A stretch of 6,764 bases of DNA from an uncultured Eubacteriales bacterium (lineage in GTDB: Bacteria > Bacillota > Clostridia > Peptostreptococcales > Anaerovoracaceae), in assembly GCA_902803725.1 (NCBI GenBank), contig CADCRD010000056.1, forward strand, positions 1 through 6,764. The letters run 5' to 3'. Position numbers and translations under genes: made by a program. Below, piece after piece: positions 1 through 6,512 of this stretch (the stretch's first letter is position 1; each line of letters begins with the position of its first letter). The notes under the pieces were generated by a model, which was not told where the DNA came from, did no database searches, and worked only from the letters and a program-made list of their open reading frames with translations.

Positions 1-806
1 ATGTCCCCTCTGTCCAGCGCCTGTCTTACGGCACACTCAGGTTCGGCTATGTGCCTGCAGTTATCAAATCTGCATTTTCCCGCAAATCTTGAAATTTCAG
101 GAAAAAGATGCTGCAGTTCCTCTTCTGTCGCATCTGTGGTCTCAAAAGAGGTAAAGCCCGGCGTATCATATATCTCACCGCCGTTATCCAGTCTGAAGAG
201 TTCGACATGCCTTGTCGTGTGACGCCCTCTTTTTGTCTTTTCACTTACGCTGCCCGTCTCGGCAGGCGCATCCGGATGCAGCCCGTTCAGTATCGTTGAT
301 TTTCCGACACCGGAGGCCCCGGCAAAAGCCGTTCTTTTTCCGGCAAGCACACTCTTCAGTTCTTCAAGACCTTCACCTGTTTTGCCGCTGACAATGAAAA
401 CCCTGTATATATCAGAGTATATGCTCTTCAGCCATTCGGTGTTGCCTTTCTTATCTATATCCGTTTTATTGATGCAGATAACTATTTCCGTTCCGGCCTT
501 TTCGGCATTCGCCAGAAATTTGTCTATTATATCCGTATTCGGATCCGGCCGCGCGGCAGAAGCTATCACTGCAAACTGCTGAACATTGGCTATGGGAGGC
601 CGTATAAAACTGTTCTTCCTTTCATTGATAGCTGTAATAAATCCTTCTTTGTCCTGCTCGTGAGTTACCTCCATGTCAACTTCATCACCAACATAAGGTT
701 TGATCCCCTGGTTTTTGAATATTCCTCTTGCTCTGCAGGCATATATTTCTTCGCCTGTATCCACATAATAAAACCCGGACAGTGCTTTTATTATCGTTCC
801 CTTCAT
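1..806 (-). CDS. rsgA: Ribosome small subunit-dependent GTPase RsgA (CpgA/YloQ), 3' end beyond the window
   Basis: This is a circularly permuted GTPase that acts in late 30S subunit maturation. The ATG is at 806-804; 268 codons are visible and the gene runs off the window at base 1. Members are usually about 290-300 residues, so roughly 25-35 are probably missing. An N-terminal OB-fold occupies about residues 1-66, followed by the RPPIANVQQ linker (69-77). The GTPase motifs come in permuted order: G4 NKTD (113-116), then G1 GASGVGKST (163-171), the G2 region RGRHTTRHVEL (193-203), and G3 DTPG (214-217). The zinc-binding knuckle follows with Cys245, Cys250, His252 and Cys258. The start lies 4 bases after the prkC stop and has only a weak Shine-Dalgarno (AGGT, 10 bases upstream), so translation is probably coupled to prkC. 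The identification is certain. Nothing is broken in the visible part. Confidence 0.98.
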   Translation of the reverse strand, partial: MKGTIIKALSGFYYVDTGEEIYACRARGIFKNQGIKPYVGDEVDMEVTHEQDKEGFITAINERKNSFIRPPIANVQQFAVIASAARPDPNTDIIDKFLANAEKAGTEIVICINKTDIDKKGNTEWLKSIYSDIYRVFIVSGKTGEGLEELKSVLAGKRTAFAGASGVGKSTILNGLHPDAPAETGSVSEKTKRGRHTTRHVELFRLDNGGEIYDTPGFTSFETTDATEEELQHLFPEISRFAGKCRFDNCRHIAEPECAVRQALDRGD

Positions 807-810
807 AGTT

Positions 811-2745
811 CTAATTACCTGAAGAAAAATCCACTTTCTGACGGCTGACTGCCGTTCCGTTAAGGATAACAGTAACTGTTCCTGTGCCCTTACCGTTTAT
901 GTTAACTGCAATACTTCCGTCATTTCTGTTCATCTTCCTGTCGCTGATGGCATTGTGCGGACCATCGTCATCATTTACGCTGACTGTCATATATACGACT
1001 TCATCATCACCAGGGGCTTCATTGAGGTCAACATCTATGTTGACACTGCCTTCCTTGCTCTGAGCGCCTTTACTGATGGTAAAGTTCACACTTGTTCCTT
1101 TGTCCACCTGCTGCCCGGCTTCGTACTGCTGTTCCATGACCTTGCCTTCACTGTATGTATCACTGTAACTCTGAGCAACTTTTCCCGCTGAAAGGCCTGC
1201 TTCTTTAAGTTTGGCCTGGGCTTCACTCTGAGAAAGGCCGAGCAGATTAGGCACATTGACCGTTTCCTTGCCCTGGCCATTGCTGACCTTCAGTGTGATG
1301 GTCTCTCCCTTTTTGACTTTCTCGCCCGCGCTGGGATTTTGTCCGACGACTGTGCCTTCAGGCTTGAGATCGGTCACCTCATTTATCCTGACCTTGTATC
1401 CCATATCTTCAAGAAGTTTTGTGGCTTCTTCGTCACTTTTCCCGACCACATTCGGAAGAACCGCGGTATCCGAACCCTTGGAAACCTTGACCTCTACTGT
1501 CTGATTCTTTCTTGCCATAAACCCGGTCTCGGGGTCCTGCTGAACGACTTCTCCGGCATCGTACTTATTGCTTTTCACATATCCGACAACATCCAGTTTC
1601 AGCCCTTTCTGTTCAGCCAGTTTTTCTGCTTCTTCAACAGTTCGTCCTTTGAAGTCCGGCACCTTTATGTCTCTTGGACCTATCATACCGAACGAATATG
1701 CCAGGGCTAAAAGACCGGCTATTACTGCCAGCAGCAATATTACTGCCACAATGATCTTTTTCTTTACTGAGTTCTTGTTCTTTTTCGGGACGATATCTTT
1801 TTCATCGCCGGTATCTCTTTCATCCTCTGCATAGATATTGTTGGTCGCAGGCTGAACATAAACAGGTCTTTCAGGTGCAGGCGGTTCATTTGCCATGAAC
1901 ATTGAATTGCCCACTACTCTGCTTACAAGATCAAGATTGTTCAGCGCTGTTATTACATCCTCTGCCGACTTGAACCTGTTGCTCTGATATTTGTCAGTGC
2001 ACTTCATGACTATGCGTTCGAGCCCCGGAGGTATACCACTGACCAATTTCGACGGGGGCAGAACTGGATCGTTTATGTGCATTAAAGCTACTGTAACAGG
2101 ATTATCACCGTCAAATGGCACCTCGCCTGTCAGCATCTCATACATTACAATACCCAAAGAATATATGTCGCTTTTTTCGTCGACATATCCTCCTCTGGCC
2201 TGCTCCGGCGAAAAGTAGTGTACGGAACCCATCACCGTTTCATTTGTCCCGTCAACAATGGTCGTTGTGCTGATCGCCTTCGCTATTCCGAAATCAGCTA
2301 TCTTTGCGATCCCATCTTCATTGACAAGGATATTATGCGGTTTGACATCTCTGTGGATAATACCGTGCTTGTGAGCTGCCGAAAGACCGGAAGCGATCTG
2401 CTTTGAGTAATCTATCACCCTGTTGTAATTCAGCGGTGCTTCCTCCCGTATTATCCGGCTGAGAGGTTTTCCTTCAACCAGCTCCATCACTATATAATTT
2501 ATGTTTCCCTCTTTACCGACATCGTAAATACTTACGATGTTCGGATGTGAGAGACTGGCTGCCGCATGAGATTCTTTTCTGAAATGATTTATAAATTTTT
2601 CATCATTCGTATATTCAGGTTTCAGTATCTTTACAGCAACAAGCCTGCTGAGCAATCTGTCCTTTGCCTTGTAGACAACAGCCATGCCGCCGTCGCCGAT
2701 CTTCTCCAGAAGCTCGTATCTGCCTACGATAACCTTACTGCCCAT
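811..2745 (-). CDS. prkC: PASTA-domain Ser/Thr protein kinase PrkC (Stk1/PknB type)
   Basis: This is a 644-residue membrane kinase of the Hanks type; the family senses peptidoglycan fragments or lipid II and phosphorylates cell-wall, translation and spore-germination proteins. The cytoplasmic kinase domain (about 8-270) has the glycine loop GDGGMAVVY (17-25), Lys39 in VAVKI, Glu58, HRDVKPHN (131-138, catalytic Asp133), DFG (151-153), and a Thr-rich activation loop ending in GSVHYFSPEQ (173-182). A charged juxtamembrane linker (about 271-330) precedes one transmembrane helix (about 331-352). Three extracellular PASTA repeats follow (about 360-424, 428-490, 497-560), each starting with a VP or LP-N/D turn and ending in a V-S-K/N-G or I-S-K-G strand. 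A beta-rich C-terminal domain (about 567-644) follows, like the Ig-like end of B. subtilis PrkC. A very good Shine-Dalgarno (AAGGGAGG) lies 6 bases before the ATG, inside the end of prpC; the genes overlap by 11 bases. All catalytic residues are present. Confidence 0.98.
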   Translation of the reverse strand: MGSKVIVGRYELLEKIGDGGMAVVYKAKDRLLSRLVAVKILKPEYTNDEKFINHFRKESHAAASLSHPNIVSIYDVGKEGNINYIVMELVEGKPLSRIIREEAPLNYNRVIDYSKQIASGLSAAHKHGIIHRDVKPHNILVNEDGIAKIADFGIAKAISTTTIVDGTNETVMGSVHYFSPEQARGGYVDEKSDIYSLGIVMYEMLTGEVPFDGDNPVTVALMHINDPVLPPSKLVSGIPPGLERIVMKCTDKYQSNRFKSAEDVITALNNLDLVSRVVGNSMFMANEPPAPERPVYVQPATNNIYAEDERDTGDEKDIVPKKNKNSVKKKIIVAVILLLAVIAGLLALAYSFGMIGPRDIKVPDFKGRTVEEAEKLAEQKGLKLDVVGYVKSNKYDAGEVVQQDPETGFMARKNQTVEVKVSKGSDTAVLPNVVGKSDEEATKLLEDMGYKVRINEVTDLKPEGTVVGQNPSAGEKVKKGETITLKVSNGQGKETVNVPNLLGLSQSEAQAKLKEAGLSAGKVAQSYSDTYSEGKVMEQQYEAGQQVDKGTSVNFTISKGAQSKEGSVNIDVDLNEAPGDDEVVYMTVSVNDDDGPHNAISDRKMNRNDGSIAVNINGKGTGTVTVILNGTAVSRQKVDFSSGN

Positions 2746-3499
2746 CTGCAGCCTCCCTTCTGTTCTTCAGACATATGACCGTGACATTATCTCTGCCGCC
2801 TGCATCATTAGCAGCACTGACAAGATCTGACGCCATTTTGTTCATTGAATCCGGTCCTGCAGCATTTGCTTCTATTATTTTTGTCATCATATCTTCACTA
2901 AGTTCATTGTGAAGACCGTCGGTGCACAGAATTATCACATCGCCGTCTTCCAGATCCGTCTGGTACAGATCTCCCTGAACACTGGCTTCTGCGCCGATAG
3001 CTCTCGTAATTATATTGCCGCGTGCATGATCTTTTGCTTCATCACGCGTTATCACTCCAAGTTTTAAAAGTGTGTTGACATACGAGTGATCCTCGGTGAC
3101 CTGAAATATACTGCTGCCACGTTTTATATAAGCTCTGCTGTCACCTATATTCACGAAATAAGCCCGCTCTTCACGTATAAAACACAAAACGAGAGTAGTG
3201 GCCATGCCTCTGCTCTCCGGCAATTCCATCGAGGTTTGATAAATGGTCCTGTTGACCTCTCTGATGCATTTTCTCAGCAGAGCGGCCAGTTCATTATCTC
3301 CCTTAACGTCTGCAAGGTGATTCTCGCGAATAAAATCAGCAACACAAGACACAGCCATCTTGCTGGCATACTCTCCTGAATTATTTCCGCCCACTCCATC
3401 TGCTACGACGTATACCTGCTGAACAGGAAGAATGAGGCACGCATCTTCGTTCTGTTCCCTCACTCTTCCCTTATCGCTTTTAAATCCTGCATCAATCAT
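2735..3499 (-). CDS. prpC: PP2C-family Ser/Thr protein phosphatase PrpC (Stp1)
   Basis: This is a soluble, metal-dependent (Mn/Mg) phosphatase of 254 residues, the usual length for the bacterial family. It reverses phosphorylation by the adjacent kinase PrkC, including the kinase's own autophosphorylation. Visible PP2C motifs in order are: GRVREQNED (11-19, metal-binding Asp19), ADGVGG (33-38, Asp34 and Gly35), GMATTLV (98-104), GDSRAY (119-124), TEDHS (135-139), LCTDGL (191-196, Asp194) and GGRDNVTVI (234-242, Asp237). There is no membrane segment or extra domain. Its ATG overlaps the rsmB stop as ATGA, and a moderate Shine-Dalgarno (AGGG) lies 5 bases upstream within rsmB. Its own last codons carry the ribosome binding site of prkC, so phosphatase and kinase are made from the same message and are probably translationally coupled. 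All metal ligands expected for activity appear intact. Confidence 0.97.
   Translation of the reverse strand: MIDAGFKSDKGRVREQNEDACLILPVQQVYVVADGVGGNNSGEYASKMAVSCVADFIRENHLADVKGDNELAALLRKCIREVNRTIYQTSMELPESRGMATTLVLCFIREERAYFVNIGDSRAYIKRGSSIFQVTEDHSYVNTLLKLGVITRDEAKDHARGNIITRAIGAEASVQGDLYQTDLEDGDVIILCTDGLHNELSEDMMTKIIEANAAGPDSMNKMASDLVSAANDAGGRDNVTVICLKNRREAADGQ
2752..2759 (-). promoter_or_regulatory. Strong ribosome binding site of prkC inside the end of prpC
   Basis: AAGGGAGG on the minus strand lies 6 bases before the prkC ATG and inside the last codons of prpC. It is among the best matches to the anti-Shine-Dalgarno in the window. It supports the start at 2745, and with it the 11-base overlap with prpC. 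Confidence 0.82.
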
Positions 3500-4812
3500 C
3501 TGAGCCCTGCCATTTCACGATTTATTATATCGTTTACTTTTCTCATCTTGCAGATAAAGAAACCATCAGTACCGTCAATATTCGGCATAAACTGTCTGCT
3601 TTCTTCTACTTTAAATGAATTTGTCTTTCTGAGGAAGTCAGCCACGACTCTTTCATTTTCGTACGGATTTATCGTGCAAGTGCAGTACATCAGAACACCG
3701 CCCGGTTTGACATAGCTGGCTGAAGCTTTCAGAATAGCCAGCTGTTTAGCAGGCAGCGCTTCGATCTCTGCTTCGTTCTTTCTGTATTTGATTTCAGGTT
3801 TTCTGCGAATGACTCCGAATCCCGAGCACGGCACATCACAAAGTACCTTATCGGCCTTTTCCACCATGGCAGAATCAACTCTCGTCGCATCCCATGTTCT
3901 TGTCCGGATGATGCTGATGCCCAGTCGTTTTGCTTCGCGGTCTGCTATTTCTACCCTTCTTTTGTATATATCAGAAGCTATCACAGTTCCTTTGTTGTTC
4001 ATGCGTTCAGCGATCGACAGTGCCTTTCCGCCGGGAGCCGCGCACATATCCATTATTACATCACCCTGTGCGGGATCAAGCATCTGCGCAACCATCTGAC
4101 ACGCCTCATCCTGTACAGAGAAAAGTCCGTCTTTATAAAACGCTGTATCCAGAAGGCCCTGTCCTTTTACGTGAAGTGCATTCGCCGCGATCTTTCCTTC
4201 TTCGACCTCAAAACCTCTTGCGGTCAGTTCTCTGATCAGATCCGGTTTCATGATCTTCAGCCAGTTCATCCGGATGCACACGCTAGGTGTCTCATTCCCT
4301 GCCTTGAGCAGAGATTCTACGAATTCCGTATCGTATGACTCCAGCCAGAGTCTGATTATCCATGGTTCGTATGAATATTTTATTGAAAGATATCTCACTT
4401 CATCATCCGCTCTGTCAGGCAGTTTGATATTGTATTTCTCGTTGATATAGGATCTCAGGACTCCGTTAATGAATCCTTCACGTCCCCTTGCGAACTTCTT
4501 TGCGAGAACCACACTTTCATTTACTGCAGCATACTCCGGCACTGAATCCATACGTGCCAGCTGATATATTCCCATTCTCAGTATGGTAAGATCCGCAGCC
4601 TTCAGCTTGCTGACATCTCTGGGGATCAGTGCATCAATGATATAATCCAGCAGCATCTTGTTTTCAAGCACACCATATGCCAGTTCCCTCACAAACGGGA
4701 CATTATTTGGTTTGTGAAGTATTATCTGGTGATTTATCGCAATGTTTGAATAAGCATTCTTTGTTTCCACATCCATCAGTGTGTGATAAACGGTCCTTCT
4801 GTTGTTATCCAT
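3496..4812 (-). CDS. rsmB: 16S rRNA (cytosine-967-C5)-methyltransferase RsmB (Sun/Fmu)
   Basis: This S-adenosylmethionine-dependent enzyme makes m5C967 (E. coli numbering) in 16S rRNA. The 438-residue length is normal. The N-terminal NusB-like RNA-binding domain (about 1-135) includes RELAYGVLENKMLLDYIID (42-60) and PEYAAVNESV (92-101). The Rossmann methyltransferase domain (about 175-425) shows motif I DMCAAPGGK (255-263), an acidic SAM-ribose ligand in ASDIYKRR (Asp281), motif IV DVPCSGFG (326-333) with RRKPEIKY after it, and motif VI YCTCTINPYENE (376-387), where Cys379 aligns with the usual catalytic Cys. The closing TDGFF (415-419) is typical. A short basic tail of about 18 residues follows. 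The ATG immediately follows the stop of the upstream peptidase gene (TAAATG) with a strong GGGAGG 6 bases before it. Related RsmF/NSUN enzymes lack this NusB domain, which makes RsmB the clear choice. Confidence 0.97.
   Translation of the reverse strand: MDNNRRTVYHTLMDVETKNAYSNIAINHQIILHKPNNVPFVRELAYGVLENKMLLDYIIDALIPRDVSKLKAADLTILRMGIYQLARMDSVPEYAAVNESVVLAKKFARGREGFINGVLRSYINEKYNIKLPDRADDEVRYLSIKYSYEPWIIRLWLESYDTEFVESLLKAGNETPSVCIRMNWLKIMKPDLIRELTARGFEVEEGKIAANALHVKGQGLLDTAFYKDGLFSVQDEACQMVAQMLDPAQGDVIMDMCAAPGGKALSIAERMNNKGTVIASDIYKRRVEIADREAKRLGISIIRTRTWDATRVDSAMVEKADKVLCDVPCSGFGVIRRKPEIKYRKNEAEIEALPAKQLAILKASASYVKPGGVLMYCTCTINPYENERVVADFLRKTNSFKVEESRQFMPNIDGTDGFFICKMRKVNDIINREMAGLR
3505..3508 (-). 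promoter_or_regulatory. Weak ribosome binding site of prpC inside the end of rsmB
   Basis: AGGG on the minus strand lies 5 bases before the prpC ATG, within the final codons of rsmB. The match to the consensus is modest; the ATGA stop-start overlap suggests that coupling to rsmB translation does much of the work. Confidence 0.6.
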
Positions 4813-5514
4813 TTAGTTCCTCCCTCTTATCAGCAGAATCCTCAGCAGCTGTGCCACTGCCATAGCCAGAGCTGCCACATACGTCAGCGCTGCGGCAGAC
4901 AGCACCTTCTTTGCTCCCATACGTTCCTGCTCTGTTACAATACCTTCACTTTCCAATGCTTTCAGTGCTCTGCTGCTGGCGTTAAGCTCCACAGGAAGTG
5001 TCACGAGATGAAACAGCACAACACCTGCAAAAGCAATAACTCCTATATCGAACAGCAAATTTCCTGTAGAAAGATTTCCTGCCTGTATCAATATTATTCC
5101 GATTATCAGCAGCGGCCAGCTGGCCATAGAGACCAGATTGACAGGTCCTGCTATTGTATTTCTTATCATCAGCAATGCATATCCCTGCTGGTGCTGTACA
5201 GCATGACCGCACTCGTGCGCTGCAATAGCTATCGAAGCTACAGTCGGCTGTCCGTAAACATCAGGCGAGAGACTGACATCTCTTTTTCGCGGATCATAGT
5301 GATCCGAAAGCTCTCCCTGCGACATTCCGACCGGAACATCAAACAATCCGTTTGCATCAAGGATCCTTCTTGCCACCTGCGCTCCCGTCATTCCGCTTTG
5401 AGCAGGCACTCTCAGATATCTGCTGTATGCTGATTTTACCTTGGCCTGCGCTCCCATTGCCAGGAGAAAGGCAGGTATCAGCAGCAACATCGTCCAGTCA
5501 TAAAACATATACAT
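4813..5514 (-). CDS. yugP: Membrane zinc metallopeptidase, YugP family (Zn_peptidase_2)
   Basis: This is a 233-residue integral membrane protein with a zincin motif. The active-site sequence is HECGHAVQH (100-108): His100, Glu101 and His104 form the HExxH core, and Glu177 in PVELNAS (175-180) is a plausible third ligand. Other family hallmarks are YSRYLRVP (30-37) near the N-terminus, DHYDPRKRDVSLSPDVYG (71-88) and the SIAIAAHE approach to the active site. Hydrophobic segments lie at about 8-22, 121-145, 150-173 and 205-228, so the active site sits in a loop after the first membrane helix. The length fits the family (about 225-235). The first ATG has AGGAG 8 bases upstream; the second Met (residue 3) would be too far from it. 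Substrate and physiological role are not established as far as I know. It lies 23 bases after fmt and directly abuts rsmB, so it shares their transcript. The symbol follows the B. subtilis homologue. Confidence 0.92.
   Translation of the reverse strand: MYMFYDWTMLLLIPAFLLAMGAQAKVKSAYSRYLRVPAQSGMTGAQVARRILDANGLFDVPVGMSQGELSDHYDPRKRDVSLSPDVYGQPTVASIAIAAHECGHAVQHQQGYALLMIRNTIAGPVNLVSMASWPLLIIGIILIQAGNLSTGNLLFDIGVIAFAGVVLFHLVTLPVELNASSRALKALESEGIVTEQERMGAKKVLSAAALTYVAALAMAVAQLLRILLIRGRN
4819..4824 (-). promoter_or_regulatory. Ribosome binding site of rsmB inside the end of yugP
   Basis: GGGAGG on the minus strand is placed 6 bases before the rsmB ATG and lies within the last codons of yugP. The stop and start are adjacent (TAAATG), so a terminating ribosome is well placed to restart on rsmB. 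Confidence 0.8.
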
Positions 5515-5522
5515 CTAAAAAA

Positions 5523-5527
5523 CTCCT
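5523..5527 (-). promoter_or_regulatory. Ribosome binding site of yugP
   Basis: AGGAG on the minus strand lies 8 bases before the first ATG of the metallopeptidase. It decides between the two Met codons at residues 1 and 3 in favour of the first. It sits in the 23-base A/T-rich gap following the fmt stop. Confidence 0.75.
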
Positions 5528-5537
5528 AAATTATATA

Positions 5538-6473
5538 TTAACCCAAAACCGTATTGATTTCAATGCTATTACCCTTCAGCCAGTCTTCTGCCGTCATTCT
5601 TCTCTTACCCGGAGTCTGCACCTCAATCAGTCTCAGTATCCCCTCTCCGGTACTTACTCTGATCCCTTCATTATCTGCCGAAATGACTGTCCCGGGCACA
5701 TGTCCGCCGGAGTTTGTCTTATCTGTTTCAACACTTGCTTTCCAGATTTTGAACATTTGTCCGTTTAGCTGTGTAAAAGATCCGGGCCATGGATAAAAAG
5801 CTCTTATCTTTCTTTCAATACTAACAGCACTTGCTGAAAAATTTATTAAACCGTCCTTTTTTCTTATCATCGGCGCATAGGTCGCAAGAGAGTCATCCTG
5901 TTTCTCATGCACTGCGCTTCCGTTTTCGATATCATTCATTGTCCGGATCAGCAGACCGGCTCCTGCCTCTGCCAGTTCATCGTGCAGCTGTTCACAATTC
6001 TTGCTGCCGACAGGCACTGTGACTTTTGAGATCATATCACCCGTGTCCATGCCCTCTGCCATCTGCATTATTGTTACTCCCGTGACTTCTTCACCTTCCA
6101 GTATCGCATGCTGGATCGGCGCAGAGCCTCTGTACCTGGGAAGCAGTGAGGCATGAACGTTTATGCACCCGAACTTCGGGATCTGAAGTATCTCCTTTGG
6201 AAGGATCTTTCCATAAGCAGCAACAACGATTATATCCGGATCCATTTCTTTAATGGCTTTTATGAAGTCCTCATTTCTGACTTTATCGGGCTGCAGCACC
6301 TTAATGTCACAGGCAATGGCTGTCTCTTTGACCGGCGGATATTTTATTTTTTTCCCTCTGTCTTTTGCAGCATCCGGCTGGCACACTGCGCACATCACAT
6401 CATGTCCCGCCTCTTTTAGAGCTTTTAATGAAACAGCTGCAAAATCCGGAGTTCCCATAAAAATAGTTTTCAT
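5538..6473 (-). CDS. fmt: Methionyl-tRNA formyltransferase
   Basis: This enzyme transfers a formyl group from 10-formyl-tetrahydrofolate to Met-tRNAfMet before initiation. It has 311 residues, normal for the family. The N-terminal formyltransferase domain (about 1-200) opens with GTPDFA (7-12) and carries AYGKILP (86-92) and the signature NVHASLLPRYRGSAPIQ (105-121), with catalytic Asn105 and His107. GMDTGDM (141-147) supplies the third catalytic residue, Asp143. The C-terminal tRNA-binding domain (about 205-311) includes RAFYPWPGSFT (224-234) and the TPGKRRMTAEDWLKG stretch (287-301). The ATG has AAGGA 7 bases upstream. The gene follows def by 39 bases, the near-universal pairing of the enzyme that adds the formyl group with the one that removes it. 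Nothing is truncated or unusual. Confidence 0.98.
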   Translation of the reverse strand: MKTIFMGTPDFAAVSLKALKEAGHDVMCAVCQPDAAKDRGKKIKYPPVKETAIACDIKVLQPDKVRNEDFIKAIKEMDPDIIVVAAYGKILPKEILQIPKFGCINVHASLLPRYRGSAPIQHAILEGEEVTGVTIMQMAEGMDTGDMISKVTVPVGSKNCEQLHDELAEAGAGLLIRTMNDIENGSAVHEKQDDSLATYAPMIRKKDGLINFSASAVSIERKIRAFYPWPGSFTQLNGQMFKIWKASVETDKTNSGGHVPGTVISADNEGIRVSTGEGILRLIEVQTPGKRRMTAEDWLKGNSIEINTVLG

Positions 6474-6480
6474 ATGTTTT

Positions 6481-6485
6481 TCCTT
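6481..6485 (-). promoter_or_regulatory. Ribosome binding site of fmt
   Basis: AAGGA reads on the minus strand 7 bases before the fmt ATG, in the 39-base A-rich gap after def. It fixes the start at 6473 and shows that fmt has its own initiation signal rather than depending on overlap with def. No promoter or terminator is evident in this gap. Confidence 0.75.
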
Positions 6486-6512
6486 TTTTCGTATTTTCGC
6501 TATCAGGATATT

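Noticed and set aside
868..880. Near-perfect palindrome AACAGTAACTGTT
   Set aside because: It lies inside the prkC coding sequence and is explained by a Thr-Val-Thr-Val run; it is too short and wrongly placed for a terminator or a likely operator.
1065..1670. Possible tandem DNA repeat
   Set aside because: This is the stretch coding for the three PASTA domains. They resemble each other as proteins, but the DNA copies are diverged and show no recent duplication.
1339..1710. A 123-codon plus-strand open frame, with others nearby at 955-1191 and 1568-1834
   Set aside because: They are antisense to the PASTA and transmembrane-coding part of prkC, with low-complexity Phe/Ser-rich products, no convincing ribosome binding sites and no known domain.
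4783..5433. A 216-codon open frame on the plus strand
   Set aside because: It lies antisense to yugP and rsmB, and its product is rich in Ser, Cys, His, Gln and Tyr with no recognisable domain. The minus-strand gene there has clear family motifs, so this is a shadow frame.
5530..5535. A perfect TATAAT on the minus strand in the fmt-yugP gap
   Set aside because: No acceptable -35 box lies 16-18 bases upstream, and a start about 7 bases downstream would fall in or next to the yugP Shine-Dalgarno. It is more likely part of an A/T-rich spacer.
5352..5768. A 138-codon plus-strand open frame spanning the yugP-fmt gap
   Set aside because: It crosses the junction of two real minus-strand genes, lacks motifs and looks like chance.
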